Assembly (NCBI GenBank): GCA_002314645.1 | Contig: DCGS01000088.1 | Coordinates: forward strand, 943-12,735 | From: Ruminococcaceae bacterium UBA1772 | GTDB lineage: Bacteria; Bacillota; Clostridia; Oscillospirales; Acutalibacteraceae | Direction of reading: 5' to 3' | Length of the DNA: 11,793 nucleotides | In this document: positions 5,449 to 11,793 of the stretch, piece by piece | How positions within the stretch are numbered: position 1 is the stretch's first letter | Layout: each line of letters starts with the position of its first letter | The notes under the pieces: generated by a model | The model's input: only the letters and a program-made list of their open reading frames with translations | Databases searched by the model: none | Told to the model about the DNA's origin: nothing | Program-made: the position numbers and the translations under genes

Positions 5449-7364
5449 TGGAGAAGCTTCATACAGACAAAATAATTGTTGTCGAAGGCAAGTACGATGC
5501 AATTAAACTTGAGAACATAATTGATGCAACAATTGTTTGTACAGATGGCTTCGGCATATTCAAAAACAAGGAGAAGCTTGAACTCCTTAGAAAACTGGCC
5601 GAAAAACGCGGCCTTATAATCCTGACAGACAGCGACTCTGCAGGATTCATGATTCGTAACTACCTTGGTGGTTCTATTCCAAAGGATAGAATTACCAATG
5701 TCTATATTCCAGATTTATTTGGAAAGGAACGTCGTAAGGACAAGCCGTCCGCCGAGGGAAAGCTCGGCGTGGAAGGTGTTCCGACAGACGTTCTAATTAA
5801 GGCGCTGAAGGGCGCAGGTGTAGGAGAAGACGTGTCACCAAAAGGTGAGGAAAGAAGACAAATTCTCCGCATGGACCTCTATGAAGATGGCTTCATAGGT
5901 GGCGGCGGTTCAAAGGAAAAACGCGTACGACTTCTCCGTGCCCTTGGACTTCCTGAGCGCCTCTCTGTAACTGGTCTTTTAAGCATAATAAACATCCTCA
6001 TAACATATGAGGAGTACAGAATCTTAAAAGACATGCCGGACTCCGTCCTCTTAGCGCTTAACACGCTAAAGGCTTCTGGCTTTGAAGCGTTTGTTGTTGG
6101 CGGCTGTGTAAGAGACTCCCTCATGGGACTCAAACCACACGACTGGGACATAACAACCTCGGCAAAGCCAGAGCAGACACTGGAAGTATTTTCTTCCTTT
6201 AAGACAATTCCAACAGGTTTAAAGCATGGCACAGTAACCGTCTTAATAGAGGATGAATCGCTTGAAATAACAACCTTTAGAATTGACGGAGAATACGAGG
6301 ATGGCAGACACCCTGACAGTGTTGTGTTCACACCAAATTTAGAGGAGGATCTTTCAAGAAGAGACTTCACAATAAATGCAATGGCATACAGTCCATCCGT
6401 TGGTTTTGTTGACTGCTTCGGTGGAATGGAAGACATTGAAAACCGCACTATTAAATGCGTAGGAGAACCAGACAAAAGGTTTGGTGAAGATGCTCTTCGA
6501 ATAATGCGTGCCATTCGTTTTTCTTCAACTCTCGGGTATGAAATATCTAAAGACACGAAGGAAAGCATACTGAAAAACAGAGACCTTCTTTCAAATGTTT
6601 CTGCTGAAAGAATTTCAGTGGAACTCTTAAAGCTTCTCTGTGGTGACAATGCCACTGAAGTTTTAATAGAGTTCAGAGACGTAATTGCAAAAATCATCCC
6701 TGAGCTTGTTCCGTGTTTTGACTTTGATCAAAAGAACAAGCATCATATGTACACAATATATGACCACATTGCTCACGCAGTGGGTGAATCGCCTAACATA
6801 CCAGAGGTGCGCATGGCACTTCTTCTTCACGACATAGGAAAGCCTTCCTGTTTTACCGTGGATGAAAATGGCGTCGGCCATTTCTACGGACATGGCAAGG
6901 TCAGTGAAGAAATAAGTGTGCCAATTCTTAAAAGGCTTAGGTTTTCCGCAGCCTTTCAGGAAACAGTGCGCGTTCTCGTTTTAAATCATGACATGGACAT
7001 TTCTCCAGTCAAGAAAATAGTTAGAAGACGCCTTATGAGTCTTGGCGAAGAAAACCTAAGACTTCTCATGGCCGTACAGCTTGGCGACGCCATGGCGCAC
7101 GTATGTAACGACTGTAATCCACACGAGGAAATACGCGACATTCTAAATCTTCTTGATGAAATTGTAGAAGAGGGACAAGCCTTCACAATTTCACAGCTTG
7201 AAATTACAGGAAATGACCTTATTGCACTTGGTGTGGAGAAGGGTCCAAGAATAGGAAAAATCCTTTCGGAGCTTCTCTCTTTAGTGGTGGATGATTTGCT
7301 AGAGAACGAACACGAAAAACTTTTACAAAAAGCACAGGAAATTATCTCTTTGGAGGAAAAATAA
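5448..7364 (+). CDS. cca: Fusion of an RNase M5-like Toprim/DUF4093 protein with a CCA-adding tRNA nucleotidyltransferase
   Basis: The 638-aa product joins two complete proteins. Residues 1-190 resemble RNase M5 (5S rRNA maturation) and its Toprim-DUF4093 relatives: KIIVVEGKYD (8-17, metal-binding E13), ILTDSDSAG (58-66, DxD = D61/D63), GKLGVEG (104-110), and a helical tail with the pattern RLLRALGLPERLS. Residues 196-638 are a class II CCA-adding enzyme, which builds or repairs tRNA 3' CCA ends: GGCVRD (218-223), catalytic DWD (D232/D234), RRDFTINAMAY (304-314), the base-templating EDALR (347-351), and an HD domain (H461-D462, HFYGHGKVSEE). All key residues look intact in both halves, and the join is continuous in frame. 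The upstream half is as long as B. subtilis RNase M5 (about 186 aa). Whether it cleaves 5S precursor or acts on another RNA is unknown; DUF4093-type proteins may be paralogues. It overlaps holA and the next gene by 1 nt each. Confidence 0.92.
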   Translation: MEKLHTDKIIVVEGKYDAIKLENIIDATIVCTDGFGIFKNKEKLELLRKLAEKRGLIILTDSDSAGFMIRNYLGGSIPKDRITNVYIPDLFGKERRKDKPSAEGKLGVEGVPTDVLIKALKGAGVGEDVSPKGEERRQILRMDLYEDGFIGGGGSKEKRVRLLRALGLPERLSVTGLLSIINILITYEEYRILKDMPDSVLLALNTLKASGFEAFVVGGCVRDSLMGLKPHDWDITTSAKPEQTLEVFSSFKTIPTGLKHGTVTVLIEDESLEITTFRIDGEYEDGRHPDSVVFTPNLEEDLSRRDFTINAMAYSPSVGFVDCFGGMEDIENRTIKCVGEPDKRFGEDALRIMRAIRFSSTLGYEISKDTKESILKNRDLLSNVSAERISVELLKLLCGDNATEVLIEFRDVIAKIIPELVPCFDFDQKNKHHMYTIYDHIAHAVGESPNIPEVRMALLLHDIGKPSCFTVDENGVGHFYGHGKVSEEISVPILKRLRFSAAFQETVRVLVLNHDMDISPVKKIVRRRLMSLGEENLRLLMAVQLGDAMAHVCNDCNPHEEIRDILNLLDEIVEEGQAFTISQLEITGNDLIALGVEKGPRIGKILSELLSLVVDDLLENEHEKLLQKAQEIISLEEK

Positions 7365-7573
7365 TGGAACAGAAAAAGCTTGATAGAATAAACGAGCTTT
7401 ATAAAAAGTCACAGGCTGAGGGCCTTACAGATGCTGAAAAAGAAGAGCAAGCAGTTCTCAGACGTGAGTACATTGACTCATACAAACGCAGCCTTGTTTC
7501 ACAACTTGAAAACACATACATTGTGGATGAAAAGGGAAACAAGAAAAAGGTGACAAAGAAGGGAAAGAACTGA
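7364..7573 (+). CDS. DUF896 (UPF0291, YnzC-like) small protein
   Basis: This 69-aa basic, helical protein matches the DUF896/YnzC family: RINELYKKSQAEGLTDAEK near residues 8-26, then EEQAVLRREYIDSYK near 27-41, and a Lys-rich tail. The B. subtilis relative YnzC is a small helical protein encoded near yneA in the SOS regulon; the molecular function of the family is not established. The start ATG overlaps the previous stop by one base and has GGAGG (7352-7356) with 7-nt spacing. Position between cca and miaA inside a tight operon suggests coordinated expression with tRNA maturation genes, but I do not assign a role. Confidence 0.85.
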   Translation: MEQKKLDRINELYKKSQAEGLTDAEKEEQAVLRREYIDSYKRSLVSQLENTYIVDEKGNKKKVTKKGKN

Positions 7574-7574
7574 A

Positions 7575-8540
7575 GTGGAAAAGCGTGACACTGCAAATAA
7601 AATACCAGTTATTGCTATTGCAGGTCCAACTGCTTCGGGTAAAACAGCCCTTTCTGTGGAGCTTGCAAAAGCTCTAGACGGAGAAATTCTCTCCTTTGAC
7701 TCAATGCAACTTTATAAAGGCATGGATATTGCAACTGCTAAACCAACTAAGGAAGAAATGCAGGGCATTCCGCACTACATGATTTCCGAGGTTGATGCAT
7801 CTGAGGCTTTTAGTGTTGCAAAGTATAAAGAGTGTGCCGACAAAATTATTGCCGACATTCATTCAAGAGGTAAAACGGTTATTATGGTAGGAGGCACAGG
7901 CCTCTACATGGACACCGTCCTTAAAAACATTGAACTTCTGAAGGATGAAACTGAAAGTGAAGTACGTGAAAGTCTTCGCGCTGAACTTTTAGAAAAAGGT
8001 CCTTCTGCCATGCACAAAAAGCTTTTGGAAATAGATCCAAAAGCAGCAGAGGCAATTCACGAAAACAACACTGGACGTGTTTTGCGTGCCCTTGAAGTGT
8101 ACTATTCAACAGGGCATACAATCTCCTACCAGGTTGAGAATTCAAGACTGAATGGATCGCCTTATAAGCCTTTGTACATAGGCCTTACAGCAAGGGACAG
8201 GCAGTACCTTTATGACCGCATTAACATGCGTGTTGACTTAATGATTTCAAATGGTCTTCTCAGCGAAGTTCAGGAGTTTGTAGACAGTCCTGTTGGTGCA
8301 ACTGCAAAGCAGGCAATTGGTCTAAAGGAACTTGCACCTTACGTTAAAGGTGAAAAGACCCTAGAGGAATGCACCGAGCATTTAAAACAAGAAACAAGAA
8401 GATATGCCAAAAGACAGCTTACCTGGTTTAGAAAAAATCCAGATATAAATTGGCTTTACATTGACGAAATGAAGGGCGAAGCACTTGTAAATGAAGCACT
8501 TCGCATTATAGAAAATTCTAGAGTTTTAGAGGAGGTATAG
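7575..8540 (+). CDS. miaA: tRNA dimethylallyltransferase
   Basis: MiaA transfers the dimethylallyl group from DMAPP to N6 of A37 in tRNAs reading UNN codons (i6A37). The 321-aa product is of normal length and has the full motif set: P-loop GPTASGKT (17-24), DSMQLYKGMDIATAKPT (42-58, catalytic Asp42), IPHYMIS, GGTGLY (106-111), NTGRVLRALEV (165-175), DRINMRVDLM with R219, AIGLKE (247-252), and the tRNA-contacting TRRYAKRQLTWFRK (274-287). The start is GTG at 7575, one base after the upstream stop, with a purine-rich AAGGGA about 10 nt upstream. It sits downstream of cca and two bases before the HlyD-like gene, so it is mid-operon. No sign of damage. Confidence 0.96.
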   Translation: MEKRDTANKIPVIAIAGPTASGKTALSVELAKALDGEILSFDSMQLYKGMDIATAKPTKEEMQGIPHYMISEVDASEAFSVAKYKECADKIIADIHSRGKTVIMVGGTGLYMDTVLKNIELLKDETESEVRESLRAELLEKGPSAMHKKLLEIDPKAAEAIHENNTGRVLRALEVYYSTGHTISYQVENSRLNGSPYKPLYIGLTARDRQYLYDRINMRVDLMISNGLLSEVQEFVDSPVGATAKQAIGLKELAPYVKGEKTLEECTEHLKQETRRYAKRQLTWFRKNPDINWLYIDEMKGEALVNEALRIIENSRVLEEV

Positions 8541-8542
8541 AA

Positions 8543-9772
8543 GTGGGCGAAAGAGATAAACAAACGCTGAAAAGAATAGGCGTTGCTGCGCTTTCAGTTC
8601 TCCTTATTGCGTACATTGTCTACCAGGCAGTACAGATGATAAGTGAACCAGTAGAAACAGAAATTGCTTATAACTATACAGTTGAGGACACCGTAGATAC
8701 GGAGGTTTTTGTTGCTCGTCAAGAGAATTACATAACCAATACAAAGCCTGGTACCATCATTTCCATAATTGACGACGGTTCTCGTGTGGCTAAAAATCAG
8801 CCAGTGGCAGCCGTGTTCTCAAGTACGGATGAAGCTGACAGGTACAATAAACTCAAGGATTTAGAGGCAAGCATTGAAAGATACGAAAGACTTGCTTCAC
8901 AGTCAGATAACTACACATTTGATGTAAACGACTTAAATGACAATATTGACCGTTCTGTAATGAAGCTTGCAGATGTCATTACTTCTGGAAAAATGGTAAA
9001 CCTTCAGGATGCCACAAATAACCTTCGTGACCAAGTAGTTACAAGACAAATTGCCGTTGGCGACAACTTGGATTTCCAGTCAAAGCTTACAGCAGTTAAG
9101 GCCGAATATGACGCACTTTCAAAGCAAAAGGTTAACTTCACACCTATTAATTCTGCTCAGTCAGGCTACTACATAAGTGGTGTAGATGGACTTGAGAAAA
9201 TAGTTGACTGTTCACAGCTTTCAAAGATTACCGTTGATAAGGTTTACGGCATTCTAAAATCTGAGAAAAAGGCCGTTCCAAATGGCTCAATTGGTAAGGT
9301 TGTTACAGACTTTACTTGGTACTTTATTTGCAACGCTCATTCAAACAGCATAGGTGACCTTAAAGTGGGCGATTCAATAACTGTTAACCTTCCATTCTCT
9401 TCAGTTAATAGCCTTAATGCAAAGGTTTATTCAATTAACGAAAATAATGGTGAAGAAACAGCACTTGTACTTAGTTGTAACCTTATGAACTCTGCAATTT
9501 CAACTCTTAGACGTGAAAGTGCAGAACTTGTAATTGACTCATATTCTGGACTTAAAATTCCTGCTTCTGCCGTTCGTGTAAATGATAAAGGCGAAAGCGG
9601 TGTATTCGTTCTTAAAGGAAACATGGTTACCTTTAAGAAAATCAACATTGTTTATTCTAATGACCAGTTTGTTCTCAGTGCTACAGAAGTTGGTGCTGAC
9701 GGCTACGTAAAGCTTTATGACAACATTATTACTGGCGGAAAGGATCTTTACGATGGAAAAATCGTTAAATGA
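8543..9772 (+). CDS. HlyD-like membrane-fusion/periplasmic-adaptor-type protein (orphan)
   Basis: The 409-aa protein has a short basic N-terminus, one membrane anchor (about 12-32) and a long extracytoplasmic part. It shows a half barrel-sandwich (biotinyl/lipoyl-like) segment around 45-92 (KPGTIISIIDDGSRVAKNQPV), a helical hairpin of about 95-200, the second half-motif near 208-222 (GYYISGVDGLEKIVD), a beta-barrel region near 255-335 (LKVGDSITVNLPF) and a membrane-proximal domain to the end (LKIPASAVRV, GVFVLKGNMV). This architecture is that of HlyD/RND adaptor relatives. No ABC or RND transporter gene is adjacent. It starts at GTG 8543 with AGAGGAGGT 7 nt upstream, and its end overlaps yggS by 20 nt. 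HlyD-like genes beside yggS/sepF occur in other Clostridia as I recall, so a role in envelope or division is plausible but is inference. Confidence 0.82.
   Translation: MGERDKQTLKRIGVAALSVLLIAYIVYQAVQMISEPVETEIAYNYTVEDTVDTEVFVARQENYITNTKPGTIISIIDDGSRVAKNQPVAAVFSSTDEADRYNKLKDLEASIERYERLASQSDNYTFDVNDLNDNIDRSVMKLADVITSGKMVNLQDATNNLRDQVVTRQIAVGDNLDFQSKLTAVKAEYDALSKQKVNFTPINSAQSGYYISGVDGLEKIVDCSQLSKITVDKVYGILKSEKKAVPNGSIGKVVTDFTWYFICNAHSNSIGDLKVGDSITVNLPFSSVNSLNAKVYSINENNGEETALVLSCNLMNSAISTLRRESAELVIDSYSGLKIPASAVRVNDKGESGVFVLKGNMVTFKKINIVYSNDQFVLSATEVGADGYVKLYDNIITGGKDLYDGKIVK
9737..9744 (+). promoter_or_regulatory. Ribosome binding site deciding the yggS start
   Basis: GGAAAGGA lies 8 nt before ATG 9753, within the HlyD-like gene. 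An in-frame ATG 36 nt further upstream (9717) has no such site and would add 12 residues that are absent from the family. Confidence 0.6.
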
Positions 9773-10484
9773 GTATAGAGAGCAAAGATGCAAGGATATA
9801 GAGGAAAACCTCAAAGAAATCCGAGACAACATTGCAGAAGCTGCACTTAAAAGTGGACGTACTGAAAAGGATGTTCACTTAATGGCTGTTACAAAAACTG
9901 TTGAGCCATATTTCATTAATCATGCAATTGCAAATGGCATTGATCTCATAGGTGAAAACAGGGTTCAAGAGCTTCTTTCTAAGAAGCCTGATTTAAACCT
10001 TTCTGGTGTAGATGTTCACCTTATTGGACACCTTCAAACCAACAAGGTAAAACAGGTTGTTGGAGAGGTTTCAACCATTCAGTCTGTAGACAGCATTAAG
10101 GTTGCAAAGGAAATATCTAAATGCTCTGTTAATGCTGGAATTAATACCGATGTTTTGCTTGAGGTAAACATTGGAGAAGAGGAATCTAAGAACGGTCTTG
10201 AGTATAATCAAGTGCTTGAAATTTGTCATGAAATGGCAGAACTTCCTGGTATTTCTGTCAAAGGACTTATGGCAATTCCTCCAATTTGCGAAAATGATGT
10301 CGTTTTAAGGCAATTTTTTTCAAATATGTATCAGTTATATGTTGACATAGATAATAAAAAAATACATAATATATGTATGCAAATTTTATCCATGGGTATG
10401 TCCTCGGATTATGAGGCTGCCATTATGGAAGGCGCTAATCTAGTAAGAGTTGGCTCTAGCATTTTCGGAGCTAGGGTATACTGA
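9753..10484 (+). CDS. yggS: YggS/YlmE family PLP-binding protein (PLP homeostasis)
   Basis: YggS (YlmE in Bacillus, PLPBP/PROSC in eukaryotes) binds pyridoxal phosphate in a single-domain TIM barrel and helps control PLP and amino-acid pools; no enzymatic reaction is established. The 243-aa product carries the PLP lysine in MAVTKT (K48), GENRVQE (67-73), HLIGHLQTNK (89-98), GLMAIPP (171-177), SMGMSSDYEAAI (213-224) and the phosphate-binding VRVGSSIFGAR (231-241). It is intact, with about 16 extra N-terminal residues compared with E. coli. The start overlaps the HlyD-like gene by 20 nt. Residues 186-213 are encoded by an unusually AT-rich stretch (10310-10390) that looks like an embedded promoter. 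yggS next to sepF matches the ylmE-sepF order in B. subtilis. Confidence 0.94.
   Translation: MEKSLNEYREQRCKDIEENLKEIRDNIAEAALKSGRTEKDVHLMAVTKTVEPYFINHAIANGIDLIGENRVQELLSKKPDLNLSGVDVHLIGHLQTNKVKQVVGEVSTIQSVDSIKVAKEISKCSVNAGINTDVLLEVNIGEEESKNGLEYNQVLEICHEMAELPGISVKGLMAIPPICENDVVLRQFFSNMYQLYVDIDNKKIHNICMQILSMGMSSDYEAAIMEGANLVRVGSSIFGARVY
10342..10370 (+). promoter_or_regulatory. Internal sigma-A-type promoter within yggS, likely for sepF
   Basis: A perfect TTGACA (10342-10347), a 17-bp spacer and CATAAT (10365-10370, five of six) lie in the AT-rich patch of yggS. An A/T-rich, UP-element-like stretch precedes it. Transcription would begin near 10377, giving a leader of about 130 nt to the sepF ATG at 10506. 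It sits over the poorly conserved helix before the SMGMS motif, where coding constraint is lowest. Confidence 0.6.
10362..10378 (+). promoter_or_regulatory. Palindrome overlapping the -10 of the internal promoter (operator candidate)
   Basis: ATACATA (10362-10368) and TATGTAT (10372-10378) form a perfect 7-bp inverted repeat with a 3-nt spacer. It covers the -10 box and the expected start site. A second palindrome, TATGT-TG-ACATA (10338-10349), covers the -35, and another TATGTAT is at 10325-10331. A repressor or activator site is possible; AT richness makes chance a real alternative. Confidence 0.35.
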
Positions 10485-10505
10485 TAAACTAAAGGAGTAT
10501 GAGAA

Positions 10506-10973
10506 ATGGGTAATTTTCTTGACAAAATGAAAGCGTTCACAGGTTTCGAGCCAGAGGATGAATATGAGGGAGACCTTATGGAAGACGAGTACGAGGATGA
10601 CGAGGACTACGTTCCAAACAGAGCTCCAGCAGCATACAACGAGCCTGAATATCAGCCTTCACGTAAGAACAATGTAGTTAACATGTCACGTGACATGCTT
10701 CAGGTTGTTCTTGCTAAGCCAGAAAGATTTGACGACGCTCCTGCCATTGCAGACCACCTCAATGAAAAGAGAACAGTAGTTCTCAACCTTGAGTCTGCTA
10801 ACAGAGACGTTGCTCGTAGACTTATTGACTTCCTTTCAGGTGTTGCTTATGCAAACAAGGGACAGCTCAAGAGAGTTGCAAACAGCACATTCATCATTAC
10901 ACCATACAACGTTAACGTTTCAGGTGATCTTCTTGATGAACTTGAAAATAGCGGAATGTTCTTCCAATCATAA
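10506..10973 (+). CDS. sepF: Cell division protein SepF
   Basis: SepF anchors and bundles FtsZ filaments at the division site. The 155-aa product has the normal three-part build: an N-terminal amphipathic membrane-targeting helix (MGNFLDKMKAFTGF, 1-14), a long acidic linker (about 15-55, rich in Asp/Glu/Tyr), and the conserved SepF core (about 58-143) with VVLNLESANRDVA (91-103), DFLSGVAYA (108-116) and STFIITPYNVNVSG (127-140). The last motifs align with the B. subtilis DFLSG...FLCTPDNVEVSG region used for dimerisation and FtsZ binding. AAAGGAG (10491-10497) lies 8 nt before the ATG. It is 21 nt after yggS, and an inverted repeat separates it from divIVA. Codon use is strongly biased, as in alaS, suggesting high expression. 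Confidence 0.95.
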   Translation: MGNFLDKMKAFTGFEPEDEYEGDLMEDEYEDDEDYVPNRAPAAYNEPEYQPSRKNNVVNMSRDMLQVVLAKPERFDDAPAIADHLNEKRTVVLNLESANRDVARRLIDFLSGVAYANKGQLKRVANSTFIITPYNVNVSGDLLDELENSGMFFQS

Positions 10974-10976
10974 CAT

Positions 10977-11004
10977 TTGACGCTGAACGAGAGTTGAATA
11001 TGAC
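10977..11004 (+). promoter_or_regulatory. Candidate promoter for divIVA
   Basis: TTGACG (10977-10982), a 16-bp spacer and TATGAC (10999-11004) lie in the sepF-divIVA gap, giving a start near 11011. The -35 is embedded in TAACATTTGA, the same ten bases that surround the holA -35 (4338-4347). The -10 is weak and lies mostly in the loop of the inverted repeat. Confidence 0.4.
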
Positions 11005-11020
11005 TTTCAACTCTCGTTTT
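10986..11020 (+). terminator. 13-bp perfect hairpin between sepF and divIVA (terminator or attenuator)
   Basis: AACGAGAGTTGAA (10986-10998) and TTCAACTCTCGTT (11006-11018) are exact reverse complements around a 7-nt loop, TATGACT. The following T-tract is short (TTTTCTT), so termination may be partial. It probably ends or reduces sepF transcripts before divIVA. It overlaps the candidate divIVA promoter, so it could instead act as an operator. Confidence 0.6.
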
Positions 11021-11046
11021 CTTAATAATATTCAGGAGTGAAGATA

Positions 11047-11793
11047 ATGCTTACACCAAAGCAAATTAAAAACCATGAATTCCAGCAGGCTGGAAGAAAT
11101 GCCTACAAAAGAGAAGATGTAGATGCTTTTCTTGATGAAGTTTACGAGTCTTTTGAACAACTCTTCAAGGACAACGCTGAACTTGTAAAAAAGGTTGGTC
11201 TTCTTGCTGACAAGGTTTCAGAATACAAAGGCGACGAGGACAACATCCGTAATGCCCTTCTTATGGCAGAACGTATGAAGGAATCAATTGTTACTGAGGC
11301 TCAGGAAAAGTCACGTGGCATTTTAGCTGAAGCAGAGGAAAAGGTTCGTACTGCAAAAGCTGCTGTATCTGAAAAGACAGCTGTCATTATTGAAAATGCT
11401 GAGAAGGAAGCAGACAGAATTGTAAGAGATGCAAACGAGCGTGCTGAAGACACATTAAAGCTTGCTCAGTCTAATGCAACAAAGCTTCTTGCAAAGGCTC
11501 AGGAAATTTATGACGAACAAGTTAATACAGTTAAGGACGAAGCTGAAAAAGAGCGTGAGTACCTCGACAAGATTAAAGAGGAATCAGCTAAAATCAGAGC
11601 AAGCCTTATGGATACATACAAAATGCAGTTAGAACTTCTTGAGTTCACACCTGACTTTGCTGCTGACATTGCAGCAATGCACAAGAAGAAAGCTCAAGAG
11701 GCAGAAGAAGCTGAAGCTGAAGAAATAGTAGAAGATTCAGAGGAAGCAACTGAAGCTGAGGAAACTGTAGAAGAGACAGCTGAAACAGAGGAA
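11047..11793 (+). CDS. divIVA: DivIVA-family polar/septal scaffold protein, 3' end beyond the window
   Basis: DivIVA proteins assemble on curved membranes at septa and poles and recruit division or growth factors. The frame starts at ATG 11047, with AGGAG (11034-11038) 8 nt upstream, and stays open through 249 codons to the window edge. It has the family N-terminus: LTPKQIKNHEF (2-12) and REDVDAFLDEVYE (22-34). A long heptad-rich coiled coil follows (about 35-200, many Glu/Lys/Ala), then ELLEFTPDF (about 204-212) and an extremely acidic Glu/Ala/Thr tail from about 222 onward. Visible length already exceeds the 164-aa B. subtilis protein. The membrane-binding Phe-Arg tip of B. subtilis DivIVA (F17-R18) is not obvious: the same loop reads QQAGRNAY. 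It follows sepF directly; the ylmG and ylmH genes present in B. subtilis are absent here. Confidence 0.92.
   Translation, partial: MLTPKQIKNHEFQQAGRNAYKREDVDAFLDEVYESFEQLFKDNAELVKKVGLLADKVSEYKGDEDNIRNALLMAERMKESIVTEAQEKSRGILAEAEEKVRTAKAAVSEKTAVIIENAEKEADRIVRDANERAEDTLKLAQSNATKLLAKAQEIYDEQVNTVKDEAEKEREYLDKIKEESAKIRASLMDTYKMQLELLEFTPDFAADIAAMHKKKAQEAEEAEAEEIVEDSEEATEAEETVEETAETEE

Noticed and set aside
5879..6697. Long open frame of 272 codons on the - strand under the CCA-enzyme half
   Set aside because: It is antisense to a well-supported enzyme, shows no recognisable domain, is rich in Ser/Arg as expected from a complementary frame, and has no Shine-Dalgarno site.
6033..7364. CCA-adding enzyme as a separate gene starting at Met196
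   Set aside because: No stop separates it from the upstream domain and the nearest purine run (about 18 nt upstream) is too distant to serve as a ribosome site, so a single fused gene is the better reading.
10454..10476. Inverted repeat CTCTAGC...GCTAGGG at the end of yggS, considered as a terminator
   Set aside because: Seven pairs including a wobble, with no T-tract after it; it also lies in the conserved VGSSIFGAR coding motif.
10789..10980. Second + strand frame within sepF
   Set aside because: It is out of frame with the conserved SepF core and has no ribosome site; a shadow frame.

Overview
This 11.8 kb window looks like a chromosomal housekeeping region of a low-to-mid-GC Bacillota, most likely a Clostridia member of the Ruminococcaceae/Oscillospirales type. 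That placement rests on strong purine-rich Shine-Dalgarno sites, the classic comEC-holA neighbourhood, the ylm-type division cluster (YggS/YlmE, SepF, DivIVA) and an RNase M5-like Toprim/DUF4093 domain. It is inferred from gene content, not from a search. Every gene I can support is on the + strand. No tRNA, rRNA, insertion sequence, CRISPR array or attachment site was seen.

Layout. Positions 1-2777 hold the 3' nine-tenths of alaS (its start lies left of the window) and a HIT-family hydrolase (hinT-like), closed by an intrinsic terminator at 2795-2832. A ComEC-type DNA-uptake channel without its metallo-beta-lactamase domain follows (2833-4335). Its ATG directly abuts the terminator T-tract and has no convincing ribosome binding site. 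A near-consensus promoter at 4344-4372 then begins a tightly packed run: holA, an RNase M5-like/CCA-adding enzyme fusion, a DUF896 protein, miaA, a HlyD-like membrane-fusion protein, yggS and sepF. Junctions up to yggS are 1-20 nt overlaps or 1-2 nt gaps, which implies a polycistronic operon. An inverted repeat separates sepF from divIVA, which runs off the right edge.

Themes. The genes cover tRNA charging (alaS), possible aminoacyl-adenylate clean-up (hinT), tRNA 3' maturation (cca), tRNA A37 modification (miaA), perhaps 5S rRNA or another RNA (M5-like domain), replication clamp loading (holA), and septum/pole organisation (sepF, divIVA).

The most notable points are: the single-polypeptide fusion of a complete RNase M5-like protein to a complete CCA-adding enzyme; a consensus-like promoter with repeated TATGT/ACATA half-sites inside an AT-rich patch of yggS, well placed to drive sepF; the ComEC that lacks the nuclease-like domain and has an odd start; and an orphan HlyD-like adaptor in a division-gene operon.
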